Translations under genes and position numbers: made by a program
NCBI GenBank assembly: GCA_014843695.1
Contig: CM026394.1
Location: forward strand, 42,173,553-42,237,552
Source: Archivesica marissinica
Taxonomy: Eukaryota; Mollusca; Bivalvia; Venerida; Vesicomyidae
Direction of reading: 5' to 3'
Length of the DNA: 64,000 bases
Shown: piece by piece, positions 55,048 to 64,000 of the stretch
How the letters are laid out: every line of letters starts with the position of its first letter
Position numbering within the stretch: the first letter of the stretch is position 1
Notes under the pieces: model-generated
Database searches by the model: none
What the model saw: only the letters and a program-made list of their open reading frames with translations
What the model was told of the DNA's origin: nothing

Positions 55048-55059
55048 GAAAGTGAAAGT
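55048..55059 (+). promoter_or_regulatory. ISRE/IRF-type site upstream of CMPK2
   Basis: GAAAGTGAAAGT matches the GAAANNGAAANN consensus bound by interferon-regulatory factors. It lies 240 bp before the chosen start codon, in the 5' flank or 5' UTR. Vertebrate CMPK2 is interferon-induced; molluscs have IRF proteins. That this site works is inference. Confidence 0.5.
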
Positions 55060-55298
55060 AGAAGAACAAAAGTTGTGTCAAAACTCTTTGACACCGCGTG
55101 CAGGAAATTTCTGATCTTTTCAACCGACCAATCGCAAGGTTTTCCGCAGAAACATTATATTGCATCAGCAATTCACTCTCATAAGATTTACAGACAGAAT
55201 GGAATTTGGCCGTTTACTGTTTTCGCTCACTCTGTGTTGTTTGGCAACCTTTCTTCTGAAAATGGTAGCCATCTGAAGAGAGGGTGTTTTGTTGTTCA

Positions 55299-58200
55299 AT
55301 GTCGGTCGATCACCATGTTCATGTGCGAACTGAAATCATAAACTTTCTAAAGAACAGTGATAATGGTTTATTAGCGTATGAAATGTACGAGTCGAATAAT
55401 GGGTTTTATAAAATGAGAGTGATCAGTGATGATGATGATTATTATTATCAGTCGGACGACAACAATGAAATTGAACTGCGACTTGTGGACCGATCAGACA
55501 TTACAGATCTTCAAGAAGCCGCCTCGACAGCATCACCAATATTTTCGTTTCCAGGAATCAGTCCAGTGTTCAACTGCTATAACGATGCTCGTGTTATATT
55601 AGACCAGGTAAGATCACTAGTCCATAATTTAGGTATATTATTAATAATAGTGATGAGCGATATAGCACCGACACGAGTCCTTGGTTTAAAGTCCCATCTG
55701 AAAGACTGATAATTTTATTAGGGACGGGGGATTGAACCTGCTGTTAATTTTATTAGGGACGGGGGATCGAACATGCGATCCCTGGATTACCAGTCCAGCA
55801 TGTTACCACTGGACTACAGATCCATCTGTATTGGTTTACATCAATGAACTAACATAAGGAGAGTTCGTACAAACGAATTCATATTTAAAAAAGCAGTGGA
55901 ATAATGCATGTTAATTCTCACTGTTTCCATCCACCATAGTTTGAAATGTGAACGTTTTCAGATTCAAGCCGTCAATGTGACACAATAGCGCCATTTAGAG
56001 CATGGTTGCGTTGTTTTCTATCATAAAAAATCGCATTTCAGTCTAAAATAAAAGAAAATGTGTTGGCTTAAGCGAGCGATCGTAATATATTTAAATCAAC
56101 AACATAGATTAAGTTCATAATTGAATACCTATATAAAAACTTAATAAAAATTGCAACCTATTAAATTCTAGTTTACGGTACAGCAGGGCTCATTCTAGTG
56201 GGTGACTTAAGCACCCTATATAGACCCTGACTTCGCCTTCTGGGGGCACCACTTCTCCCTAAACAAATTATTTTTACAATTTTCGTACGAAAATTTTGTT
56301 CAGTAAGATACATTGGCCCATTATAAAGCACCCCTTCTATTCAAATGTTCTATTTAATGCTCATATTGTGTATGTTTGCATTATTTTATTGAATTGATTA
56401 AATAACATCATTTAAGGACGCAACTGCGTGCTTTCTTACTTCTCCCAAAAATGTGAGTCCAGCTTGAGCCCTGATACAGACTGGTAACCTATTATGTGAT
56501 CTGGATAACTGAAACTAGCACAGACTGGTCACTGGTACGACATTTGCCTGGTCTAATTGATTAAACTATTCGGAAACATTCTCGCGTTTAATGTTTTAAT
56601 TATTATTAAGTTTGATACATATTTACAGCTCTCAGATGTACCAGAGGTGAAAGAATTAATGGACATTGCAGATAAATGTGTTGCCATGGAAACAGAGATG
56701 TCATGTAAACAGTCACTTGTTCACCCATTTGTTGTAGTAGAGGGAATGGATGCTACAGGTATTTTATTGCCAACATATTATATGCTTTAACCCTTTGCCT
56801 GCTGAGTAAATAAAATCACATTTGCAAACATCAATCCAGATCATGCTCTATGTTGTTTGATATTCAGCCAAGTGTTTTAACTCCACTATCCGAATAGCAA
56901 ATAGCATAGAGTCTGATCATCAGACGGAACATTCTGTGCTCTATTCTATTTACAAAAGTGATTTTATATGCCACTAGCGTGCAAAGGGTTAATTGTCATA
57001 GAAGCACCTCTTGACGCCGTTACCAATACGACATACATTGACAATGTAGTAGCCAAGTTAATACTCATAATAAAGGCAAGAATCTTATGTAGTCCCAGAG
57101 GTGGGATAGATATGGCGACTACTTATCCACTGCATCATAGCTAAATGGCTATCGTTTGTATGGAGATATAATAGTATATTAACCTAAATCTGTTTATACA
57201 AATTTATCTTAGCTCGATAGCGAAACAAGTTATTTCAACTTATATAAATCATTCTCGAGACCTCATTCCTGATGGAATCCATCACCATGAAAGTGGACCT
57301 AAATCTCTATGTAGTCCCAGTAATATCTATGGAGGTGGGATAGATATGGTGACTACTTATCCGCCGCATGATAAATAAATGGCTATCATTTGTATGGAGA
57401 TATAATAGTATATTAACCTAAATCTCTATGTAGACCCAGTAATATCTATGGAGGTGGGATAGATATGGCGACTACTTATCCACTGCATGATAGCTAAATG
57501 GCTGTCGTTTGTATGGAGATATATTGATATATTAACCTAAATCTCTATGTAGACCCAGTAATATCTATGGAGAGTGATAGATATGGCGACTACTTATCCA
57601 CTGCATGATAGCTAAATGGCTGTCGTTTGTATGGAGATATAATAGTATATTAACCTAAATCTCTATGTAGACCCAGTAATATCTATGGAAGTGGGATAGA
57701 TATGGCGACTACTTATCCACTGCATGGTAGATAAATGGCTGTCGTTTGTATGGAGATATATTAGTATATTAACCTAAATCTCTATGTAGACCCAGTAATA
57801 TCTATGGAGGTGGGATAGATATGGCGACTACTTATCCACTGCATGATGGCTAAATGGCTGTCGTTTGTATGGAGATATAATAGTATAATAACCTAAATCT
57901 CTATGAAGGAAAGGGTTAATGTATGCACATATCTTAGGTTAGCCCTTTGTCTGATGAGTAAATAAAAATAACCTTTACAAACAACGCCGTGTCTGATCAG
58001 GATCTATGCTGTTTGCTATTCAGCCAAGATTCTTAGCTCCACTATCCGAATAGCAAACAGCATAGAGCCTGATCAGATGACCTGATCCGGCTCTATGTTG
58101 TTTGCAAAAATGATTTGATCTGCCGCTAGCAAAGTGGTAATTACAGGACTTGCATTAAAAACCGAGCGAAAAATTGTACAATTTCTTTCCAAAGACATTA

Positions 58201-61200
58201 TTTTGGCGCAACACAAAAATTAAGCCATCATACGCCATGCTTCAATACATTAGTACACATCATACGCCATGCTTCAATACATTAGTACACATCATACACC
58301 ATGCTTCAATAGATTAGTACACATCATACGCCATGCATTAATACATTAGTACACATCATACGCCATGCATTAATACATTAGTACACATCATACGCCATGC
58401 TTCAATACATTAGTACACATCATACGCCATGCTTCAATACATTAGTACACATCATACGCCATGCTTCAACACATTAGTACACATCATACACCATGCTTCA
58501 ATACATTAGTACACATCATACGCCATGCTTCAATACATTAGTACACATCATACGCCATGCTTCAATACATTAGTACACATCATACGCCATGCTTCAATAC
58601 ATTAGTAGACATCATACGCCATGCTTCAATACATTAGTACACATCATACGCCATGCTTCAATACATTTGTACACAGGCTTCAATTATACTGGCTTTAATG
58701 CATCTACTTCTTATATCAACTTAACTAGGAAAGACAACTCTAACAGAGCTGCTAGAGAAGAAGATGGGCGCTACACGTTATTTCACACCACCTGCACAGA
58801 TCACACACACACGAGAATTTTTCGACAAATACCCAGAGATAGTGAGATGTGCTTATTACAGTGTGGGCAATTACATCGTGGCTCAAGAAATCGTCCAAGC
58901 ATGTCAGAACACTCCCGTTATAATGGATAGGTAATGAGCGACCTCGCTGTCCTTTCTATTTCCTCCCTTGGCAGAATGTCAGAAAACTCCCGTTTTAATG
59001 GATAGATAATGAGCGACCTCGCTGTCCTTTCTATTACCGCCCTTGGCAGAATGTCAGAACACTCCCGTTTTAATGGATAGGTAATGAGCGACCTCGCTGT
59101 CCTTTCTATTACCTCCCTTGGCAGAATGTCAGAACACTCCCGTGATAATGGATAGGTAATGAGCGACCTCACTGTCCTTTCCATTACCTCCCTTGGCAGA
59201 ATGTCAGAACACCCCCGTTTTAATGAATAGGTAATGAGCGACCTCGCTGTCCTTTCTATTACCTCCCGTGTTTTGAAAGTTATTTTCACGACTTAAGAAA
59301 ATAATAATATACGGCATGTGCTATTAACATTTTATACTGGTCATTATATGTGGGATTTATGCCGAGAATAGGTTTCATCACTCTAGTAATTTAATAATTA
59401 TAAGATGAGAAAGTGGATCAAATTGATAGCATATTGTGTAATGAAAACTACCATTAAATACCGAGGAAACCACCTAACAGGGCCTGCATATAAACGGAAT
59501 ATATAGCCACATTCCATATACAGGAGCGCAAAGCCCGGATTCGAGCCCCGCTGGAGCCATTACGATTTTGCCCTTAGGCAAGGCATTTAAATTCCACATT
59601 GCCTCTTCTCTCTTCTCTCCCTCATGGCGATGGATTCCATCAAGAATGAGGTCTCGAGAATGATTAATATAAGTTGTAAGAACCAGTACTCCAGTTTTTA
59701 ATATCCTGTTTTTTCAGATGTTGGCATAAAACCGCAGTTTTTAATATCTTGTTCTTTCAGATTTTGGCATAAAACCTCAGTTTTTGATATATTGTTCTTT
59801 CAGATTTTGGCATAAAACCTCAGTTTTTGATATATTGTTCTTTCAGATTTTGGCATAGTACTGCAGCTTATGGCATAGCCAATGAGACAAGCAGTGGAGA
59901 TATGCCGGAAGTCAACCATTGCACGTACATATGGCCGTGTGACTTGTTGAAGCCAACAATAGTTCTCTTACTAACCGTATCTGAAGATGTGCGAAAGCAA
60001 CGGCTAAGTGGGCGAGGAGTACAAGCTACATTTGAAGAAAGGAGTCTAGATAAAGATCAACTGTTTAGAAACAGGTAATTAGTGTACTTTATACTTCCTA
60101 ATGTCCTAATACTCTCACTTGGAGTCCTCGGGGGGTGGGGACATGTATCGTAGTCTCGGAGAAAAACTCTTTGCATATAAATTACACCAGATTGTCTCAC
60201 GCCCAATGATGTGATATTCACTTTAGTGTGGAAGTCGTGATAGCACAGTGGTAGTGCGTTCGCTTCAGGTGCGAAAGTTAGAACCCCGCTGGAGCTGTTA
60301 CGATTGTGCCCTTGGGCAAGGCATTTAAATCTTTAAATTCTATCTCCCTCGTGGCGATGGATGCAATCGAGCTAAAAATAAAATTTGCATAAACTAAGCA
60401 CTTTACTGTAAAGTTTTATATGATCACCTCTATTTCACAGCCAATATGTATCACACAGCCAGCTCTATTTAACAGGCAATGTGCATCACACAGCCAGCTC
60501 TATTCAGCAGCCAATGTGAATCACACAGCCAGCTCTATTTAGCAGCCAATGTGTATCACACAGACAGCTCTATTTAGCAGCCAATGTGTATCATACAGCC
60601 AGCTCTATTTAGCAGCCAATGTGAATCACACAGACAGCTCTATTTAGCAGCCAATGTGAATCACACAGACAGCTCTATTTAGCAGCCAATGTGTATCACA
60701 CAGCCAGCTCTATTTAGCAGCCAATGTGAATCACACAGACAGCTCTATTTAGCAGCCAATGTGTATCACACAGCCAGCTCTATTTAGCAGCCAATGTGAA
60801 TCACACAGCCAGCTCTATTTAGCAGTCAATGTGTATCACACAGCCAGCTCTATTTAACAGCCAATGTGTATCACACAGCCAGCTCTATTTAACAGCCAAT
60901 GTGTATCACACAGCCAGCTCTATTTAACAGCCAATGTGTATCACACAGCCAGCTCTATTTAGCAGCCAATGTGAATCACACAGCCAGCTCTATTTAGCAG
61001 TCAATGTGTATCACACAGCCAGCTCTATTTAACAGCCAATGTGTATCACACAGCCAGCTCTATTTAACAGCCAATGTGTATCACACAGCCAGCTCTATTT
61101 AACAGCCAATGTGTATCAAACAGCCAGCTCTATTTAAGAGCCGATGTGTATCAAGCAGCCAGCTCTATTTAACAGCCAATGTGTATCACACAGCCAGCTC

Positions 61201-62634
61201 TATTTAACAGCCAATGTGTATCACACAGCCAGCTCTATTTAACAGCCAATGTGTATCAAACAGCCAGCTCTATTTAAGAGCCGATGTGTATCAAGCAGCC
61301 AGCTCTATTTAACAGCCAATGTGTATCAAGCAGCCAGCTCTATTTAAGAGCCAATGTGTGTGATGCAGCCAGCTCTATTAAACAGCCAATGTGTATCAAG
61401 CAGCAAGCTATATTTATCAGCCAATGTGTATCAAGCAGCCAGCTCTATTTAATAACCAATATGTATCACGCAGCCAGCTCTATTTAACAGCCAATGTGTA
61501 TCAAGCAGCCAGCTCTATTTAACAGCCAATGTGTATCACACAGCCAGCTCTATTTAACAGCCAATGTGTATCACGCAGCCAGCTCTATTTAAGAGCCGAT
61601 GTGTATCAAGCAGCCAGCTCTATTTAACAGCCAATGTGTATCAAACAGCCAGCTCTATTTAACAGCCAATGTGTATCAAACAGCCAGCTCTATTTAACAG
61701 CCAATGTGTATCACGCAGCCTGCTTCCACATTCCCTAGCTGATATTTAGTACATATTTTCATCTCTGAAGCAGCCAATTGTACTAAGCAGCTACTTTGTA
61801 TCTTTCCTTGTCAGGCTGCTTAACCCATTCAACACCAAGTAACTGACATGGACTGATCCATGATATTTTTAGACAAATAAATTAATCAGAAAATTACATT
61901 TGGACCAGTTCATTTATCAAAATGGGTAATTTTGTCTAAAATTGTAATATTACTGGCAAAAAGTGCAGATTCTTATGAGCCGGCTCAACTGGATCTACAC
62001 GTTTTTGTAAGCCTATTTAGAGGTCTGTGGTGTTGAAAGCGTTTGACAGGTTTGTATAAACCTGGTACACAAAATACTTCAGACGCTTGTCCAAAATTAG
62101 TCCGCCTCCGTGGTCGAGTGGTTAAGGGCGCTGACTTGTATACCACTGTAACCTATCATCACTGATGGTCACGGGTTCGAGCCCCGCTCAGACCGTGTCT
62201 CATTTATATGAAAAAGTTTGGCAGTTTCTTACGGAGGTTGGTGCACCCAAGTACTGGTTAACCATTGGAGCCTGCCCAGGAAAGGTGTTGTTAGGTAAAC
62301 TGCCCGCCGGTGATATAGCCAAAGATGGTGTTGATGCAGGCGTAAAACCCGAAATATAACATAATTGTCCAAAATTAAGCTAAAAAGCGGGATACTCGAT
62401 TATGTGAATTTTGCAACGAATTTCGCCAGTGTTTATATTCTATTTGTTCTTTGTGTTTTACACGACATTTCTGCCACAATTGCTAACTACTCCAATTACA
62501 GATTGTGTGATGCCTACAAACGAATGAATGATCCGTCATGTGTAGAGATAGATGCTGGAGGAACTGTGGATGAGGTGTTCAATGAAGCTCTACAGACACT
62601 CGCAGCACATGGTGTGAACATTCATAGTCAATGA
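55299..62634 (+). CDS. CMPK2: UMP-CMP kinase 2 (thymidylate-kinase family), five coding exons
   Basis: A nucleoside monophosphate kinase; vertebrate CMPK2 phosphorylates dUMP, dCMP, UMP and CMP, is mitochondrial, and supplies CTP for viperin's antiviral ddhCTP. Coding exons: 55299-55607, 56629-56758, 58729-58930, 59847-60074, 62502-62634, each bounded by AG and GT, with phases 0, 1, 2 and 2 that fit throughout; 1002 nt, 333 residues. Seen: an N-terminal part without a known fold (1-130); P-loop GMDATGKT (142-149), split by intron 2; PVIMDRFWHSTAAYGIA (209-225) with the family's DR motif, split by intron 3; and the LID RKQRLSGRG in exon 4. The human protein has about 449 residues, so the N-terminus is short. 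The ATG at 55299 is the first in a frame open only from 55269; a short upstream frame (55199-55276, MEFGRLLFSLTLCCL...) ends in TGA and may be a uORF or, if a sequencing slip exists, a targeting segment. Introns 2-4 are packed with minisatellites. Confidence 0.9.
55655..55826 (-). mobile_element. SINE family 1 in CMPK2 intron 1
   Basis: Minus-strand copy: head GACTGGTAATCCAGGGATCG with CCCCGTCCC in place of CCCCGTCTGACCC, part of the body, and a 40-bp tandem duplication of CTAATAAAATTAACAG-type sequence (55708-55765). It is truncated after GGTGCTATATCGCTCATC. Confidence 0.8.
56184..56473. mobile_element. MITE with CAGGGCTCA ends, copy 1 (intron 1)
   Basis: Starts CAGGGCTCATTCTAG and ends CTTGAGCCCTG, which are inverted repeats of about 9 bp; internal TTCTCCCTAAACAAATT and AAGATACATTGGCCCATTAT. 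A second, more diverged copy is 62933-63228. The CAGGG ends suggest the hAT superfamily; target duplication not clear. Confidence 0.65.
56788..56991. mobile_element. Foldback MITE TAACCCTTTGC, copy 1 (intron 2)
   Basis: Ends TAACCCTTTGC and GCAAAGGGTTA are perfect inverted repeats of 11 bp; inner parts (AAATAAAATCAC / GTGATTTTAT, and CAGATCATGCTCTATG / CATAGAGTCTGATCA) are also inverted, so almost the whole 204 bp can fold back. Confidence 0.8.
57080..57905. repeat. 119-bp tandem repeat in CMPK2 intron 2 (about 7 units)
   Basis: AACCTAAATCTCTATGTAGA starts at 57415, 57534, 57652, 57771 and 57890, and at 57182 and near 57295 before a SINE fragment. Units contain GGTGGGATAGATATGGCGAC and CATTTGTATGGAGATATAAT. 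A family 2 SINE tail (57193-57292, minus) is inserted in the first unit. Confidence 0.9.
57193..57292 (-). mobile_element. SINE family 2, 3' fragment, inside the 119-bp array
   Basis: TTTATACAAATTTATCTTAG through CTCATTCCTGATGGAATCC and ATCACCATGAAAG on the plus strand, i.e. only the tail half of the SINE. It breaks the unit GTGGACCTAAATCTC, so the array existed before the insertion. The other units were not replaced by it. Confidence 0.75.
57939..58140. mobile_element. Foldback MITE TAACCCTTTGC, copy 2 (intron 2)
   Basis: Diverged copy of 56788-56991 (TTAGCCCTTTGTCTGATGAG at the start, CTAGCAAAGTGGTAA at the end) with the central TATGCTGTTTGCTATTC / GAATAGCAAACAGCATA inverted pair well kept. 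Confidence 0.75.
58222..58675. repeat. 32-bp tandem repeat in CMPK2 intron 2 (about 14 units)
   Basis: Units CATCATACGCCATGCTTCAA followed by TACATTAGTACA, 32 bp, ending 50 bp before the exon 3 acceptor (AG at 58727-58728). Confidence 0.95.
58901..59275 (+). repeat. CMPK2: 75-bp tandem array that duplicates the exon 3 end and splice donor
   Basis: ATGTC cores at 58901, 58976, 59051, 59126 and 59201, exactly 75 bp apart. The first unit begins in exon 3 (codons for CQNTPVIMDR) and crosses its donor GATAG|GTAATGAG. Later units repeat that exon end and donor: the donor GT is lost in unit 2 (GATAGATAAT) and kept in units 3, 4 and 5 (after 59080, 59155 and 59230). Each unit also has a pyrimidine-rich stretch and CCCTTGGCAG, a good acceptor, 31 nt before the donor. 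The open frame on the opposite strand is a by-product of the 75-bp period. Confidence 0.9.
59290..59520. other. CMPK2 intron 3, unique part
   Basis: AT-rich DNA with no features. Confidence 0.4.
59525..59690 (+). mobile_element. SINE family 2 in CMPK2 intron 3
   Basis: Starts near AAAGCCCGGATTCGAGCCCC (end of the head) and carries the full body with a small CTCTTCTCTC duplication; the tail is cut at TAAGTTGTAAGAAC. Confidence 0.8.
59675..59856 (+). repeat. CMPK2: 43-bp tandem array that duplicates the exon 4 splice acceptor
   Basis: Acceptor CAGs end at 59717, 59760, 59803 and 59846, exactly 43 bp apart, each preceded by a T-rich tract (TTGTTCTTTCAG) and followed by ATTTTGGCATA, the start of exon 4. 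Only the last leads into the coding exon. Use of 59803 would insert 43 nt and read into a stop (TAG) at once after the added segment. Confidence 0.9.
60230..60400 (+). mobile_element. SINE family 2 in CMPK2 intron 4
   Basis: Head GTCGTGATAGCACAGTGGTA, GTTCGCTTCAGGTGCGAA, a shortened B-box region (GTTAGAACCCCGC), and a body with deletions (CCTCGTGGCGATGGATGCAATCGAGC). Confidence 0.8.
60420..61725. repeat. 35-bp tandem repeat in CMPK2 intron 4 (about 37 units)
   Basis: Units CAGCCAGCTCTATTTAACAG followed by CCAATGTGTATCACA, 35 bp. Variants (AGC for AAC, GAATC for GTATC, CAAGCAGCC) are grouped in blocks, for example 60780-61000 repeats 60960-61100 variants, pointing to block duplications. The unit length equals that of the 19.7-kb satellite, but the sequences are unrelated. 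Confidence 0.95.
61740..62099. other. CMPK2 intron 4, unique part
   Basis: No features seen. Confidence 0.4.
62100..62362 (+). mobile_element. SINE family 4, full length (intron 4)
   Basis: GTCCGCCTCCGTGGTCGAGT (A box), class II-like long arm, TCACGGGTTCGAGCCCC (B box), then the body and GATGCAGGCGTAAAACCCG tail, ending ATATAACATA. Very similar to 39040-39303. It ends 140 bp before the last CMPK2 exon. Confidence 0.9.
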
Positions 62635-62932
62635 GACAGATTCACTTGAGGTTGTGGTGAATAAAGGACATAGATGTGCCCCTCAGGAGAATTGCCGCCC
62701 AGTGCAGCAATACACTGATATATGGGCATATGCCATCAAGTGAACAATGGTCACGAAAAATGTAAATGCTGGGCAGCATTTTTTTCAATATGGCTGTGTT
62801 GACTTCAAATTGCCGGTGTGACTTCTTTTCTTGAAGTGAATTATTCAAATTGCAAACATTTATCCTAATGTTACATAGACTGTCGTATAGAAAGTTACTG
62901 ATGATTTTGTAAATGTTTATTCGAATCGACCC
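62635..62932. other. CMPK2 3' flank
   Basis: Sequence after the stop codon, probably 3' UTR. No AATAAA was found in the first 200 bp; GTGAATAAAGGACA at 62658-62671 contains AATAAA 25 bp after the stop, which may be the poly(A) signal. Confidence 0.4.
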
Positions 62933-63228
62933 CAGGAATCATTTTAGAGGGCGATGTGGGCGAAATAATCGCACTAGAGACTCTGATTTCGCCCTCTGGG
63001 GGCCCCACTTCTCCCTAAAAAAACAAATACAATTTTCATACAAAATTTGGACCAGTAAGATACACTGGCCCATTATCAAGCACTCCTTCTATTAAAATGT
63101 TATATTTAATGGTCATACTGTGCGTTTTAATCATATTTTGTTGAAATTTGTTAAATAACACCATTTAAGGATGCGGTCGCGCGCTTTCTCACTACTCCCA
63201 CACATTCTGACCTAGAATGAACCCTTGA
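62933..63228. mobile_element. MITE with CAGGGCTCA-like ends, copy 2
   Basis: Aligns along its length with 56184-56473 (TTCGCCCTCTGGGGGCC, CACTTCTCCCTAAA, TAAGATACACTGGCCCATTA, TTAAGGATGCGG). Its ends have decayed (CAGGAATCATT; GAATGAACCCTTG). One copy thus lies inside CMPK2 and one just behind it. Confidence 0.65.
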
Positions 63229-63324
63229 CCCTTAATATTTCCTCATAAATATTCATAGATTGTTCCAGAATAAGGCTTTTACTAAACACAGCAACTCTGA
63301 CAGCTTCCCAAGTTACTACAACTT

Positions 63325-63540
63325 ACAATATGCACAGTGGTTAGCACGCTCGCTTCTCACCAATGCAATCCGGGTTCTATCCTCAGACCGGGAAGTATGT
63401 CAGATGGTGCGGTGGTCGCCAGATCGGATTGGTGGGTTATCTCCGGGTACATCGGTTTCCTCCCACACGAATTACCACATTTACGCTTTCATTCGCGCCA
63501 ACGGGAGTGATTAATATAAGTTGTTAGAACGCGCCAAATC
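63325..63540 (+). mobile_element. SINE family 3 copy
   Basis: GCACAGTGGTTAGCACGCTC, CTTCTCACCAATGCAATCC, GGGTTCTATCC (weak B box), GACCGGGAAGTATGTCAGA, GGTGGTCGCCAGATCGG, the CTCCGGGTACATCGG part, and the tail TAATATAAGTTGTTAGAAC. Confidence 0.8.
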
Positions 63541-64000
63541 CCTGTGATAATAGTCTGTTCAAAAGCTCACTGAGAGCTGTATTGTACTGTTGATATCTAG
63601 TACCACCGATTATGACTTGTACTCATGTTCACACTTATATATTTACATCGCTATTGCATTTCCTTCGATGAATGTATGTACTCTGCTTGCATACAATTTC
63701 ATACAAGTGTTTCAAACTAATGATATGCAGCTGACATGTGCACTCGATGTTACGGGCATACGCATTCGCAGTGTTAGGCAGCGTTCGTCACGAGAAAAGG
63801 CGTGTCTTACAATTTACGCTGATTTAATTATCAGATCCCCGACACACGATAGGTCGCAAATTTGGACTAAATACCTTTTAATTGGAAAGTGTGATAATTT
63901 ATTTTCTTTGTCTCATTGAAAAGAATAAATAATATAAATATAAGTAATGAATCGCGAGTTAATAGTTTCCATTTGGGTATGAACTACATTGTGTGTGTTT
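63541..64000. other. End of window, no gene recognised
   Basis: An open frame of about 109 codons (63590-63919) has no recognisable motif and begins in SINE-flanking DNA. Not called. Confidence 0.35.

Noticed and set aside
54985..55341. 118-codon frame just upstream of CMPK2 (MPNPCGLDNPIYLKRQKS...)
   Set aside because: It is out of frame with CMPK2, starts in the inverted repeat, and has no family similarity. More likely 5' flank or UTR.
58918..59289. 123-codon minus-strand frame with repeats (ERTARSLITYPLKRE)
   Set aside because: Shadow of the 75-bp tandem array at the CMPK2 exon 3 donor.
63590..63919. 109-codon frame near the end of the window
   Set aside because: No motif, no splice context, and it starts in SINE-adjacent DNA.

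Overview
The window looks like a nuclear chromosome segment of a marine or freshwater mollusc, most likely a bivalve. The evidence is spliced animal genes, AT-rich DNA, several tRNA-headed SINE families, L1/Tx1-like and Jockey/CR1-like LINEs, a Tigger/pogo-like transposase, and very many tandem repeats. The bivalve assignment is an inference from overall style; no species could be fixed from the sequence alone. Two kinds of real host gene are visible: a pair of Toll-like receptors and one UMP-CMP kinase 2 (CMPK2) gene. Both belong to families linked to innate, mainly antiviral, immunity.

Region 1 (about 0.63-16.7 kb and 30.9-42.7 kb) is a very large imperfect inverted duplication. Each arm carries, from outside to centre, LINE fragments, a tRNA-headed SINE, an intact single-exon-coding Toll-like receptor, more SINEs, and a copy of a peculiar 'TIGPSGRP' repeat block. 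The two receptors point away from each other, are about 90 percent identical by eye, and are both open. They differ in one way that matters: the BB-loop proline of the TIR domain is present in the left copy (Pro607) and replaced by leucine in the right copy (Leu605). Differences between the copies cluster in one ectodomain segment. Several SINE insertions are present in one arm and absent in the other, with target-site duplications, so they post-date the duplication.

Region 2 (about 15.2-30.9 kb) is the centre of the palindrome. It holds two tandem 2.25-kb blocks, each with an array of 106-bp units derived from a tRNA-Thr(GGT)-like SINE head, then about 150 copies of a 35-bp satellite (19.66-24.99 kb), scattered tRNA-like SINE heads, and a broken Tigger/pogo-like transposase gene on the minus strand whose 3' part contains a 38-bp minisatellite open in three frames.

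Region 3 (about 42-54 kb) is mobile-element and repeat territory: a broken Jockey/CR1-like LINE, a LINE with nested SINEs, a trace of an LTR-element integrase, a small hAT-like MITE, and tandem arrays of 34, 186 and 62 bp.

Region 4 (about 54-63 kb) is the CMPK2 gene on the plus strand. Five coding exons fit with consistent splice phases and encode a 333-residue protein with P-loop, DR motif and LID arginines. The upstream region contains a 0.3-kb inverted repeat and an ISRE-like GAAAGTGAAAGT site. Nearly every intron is loaded with a different minisatellite. In intron 3 the tandem units duplicate the splice donor with the end of the exon (75-bp units) at one end, and the splice acceptor (43-bp units) at the other. 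Known CMPK2 proteins are nucleoside monophosphate kinases, and in vertebrates the gene neighbours viperin. No viperin gene is visible here.
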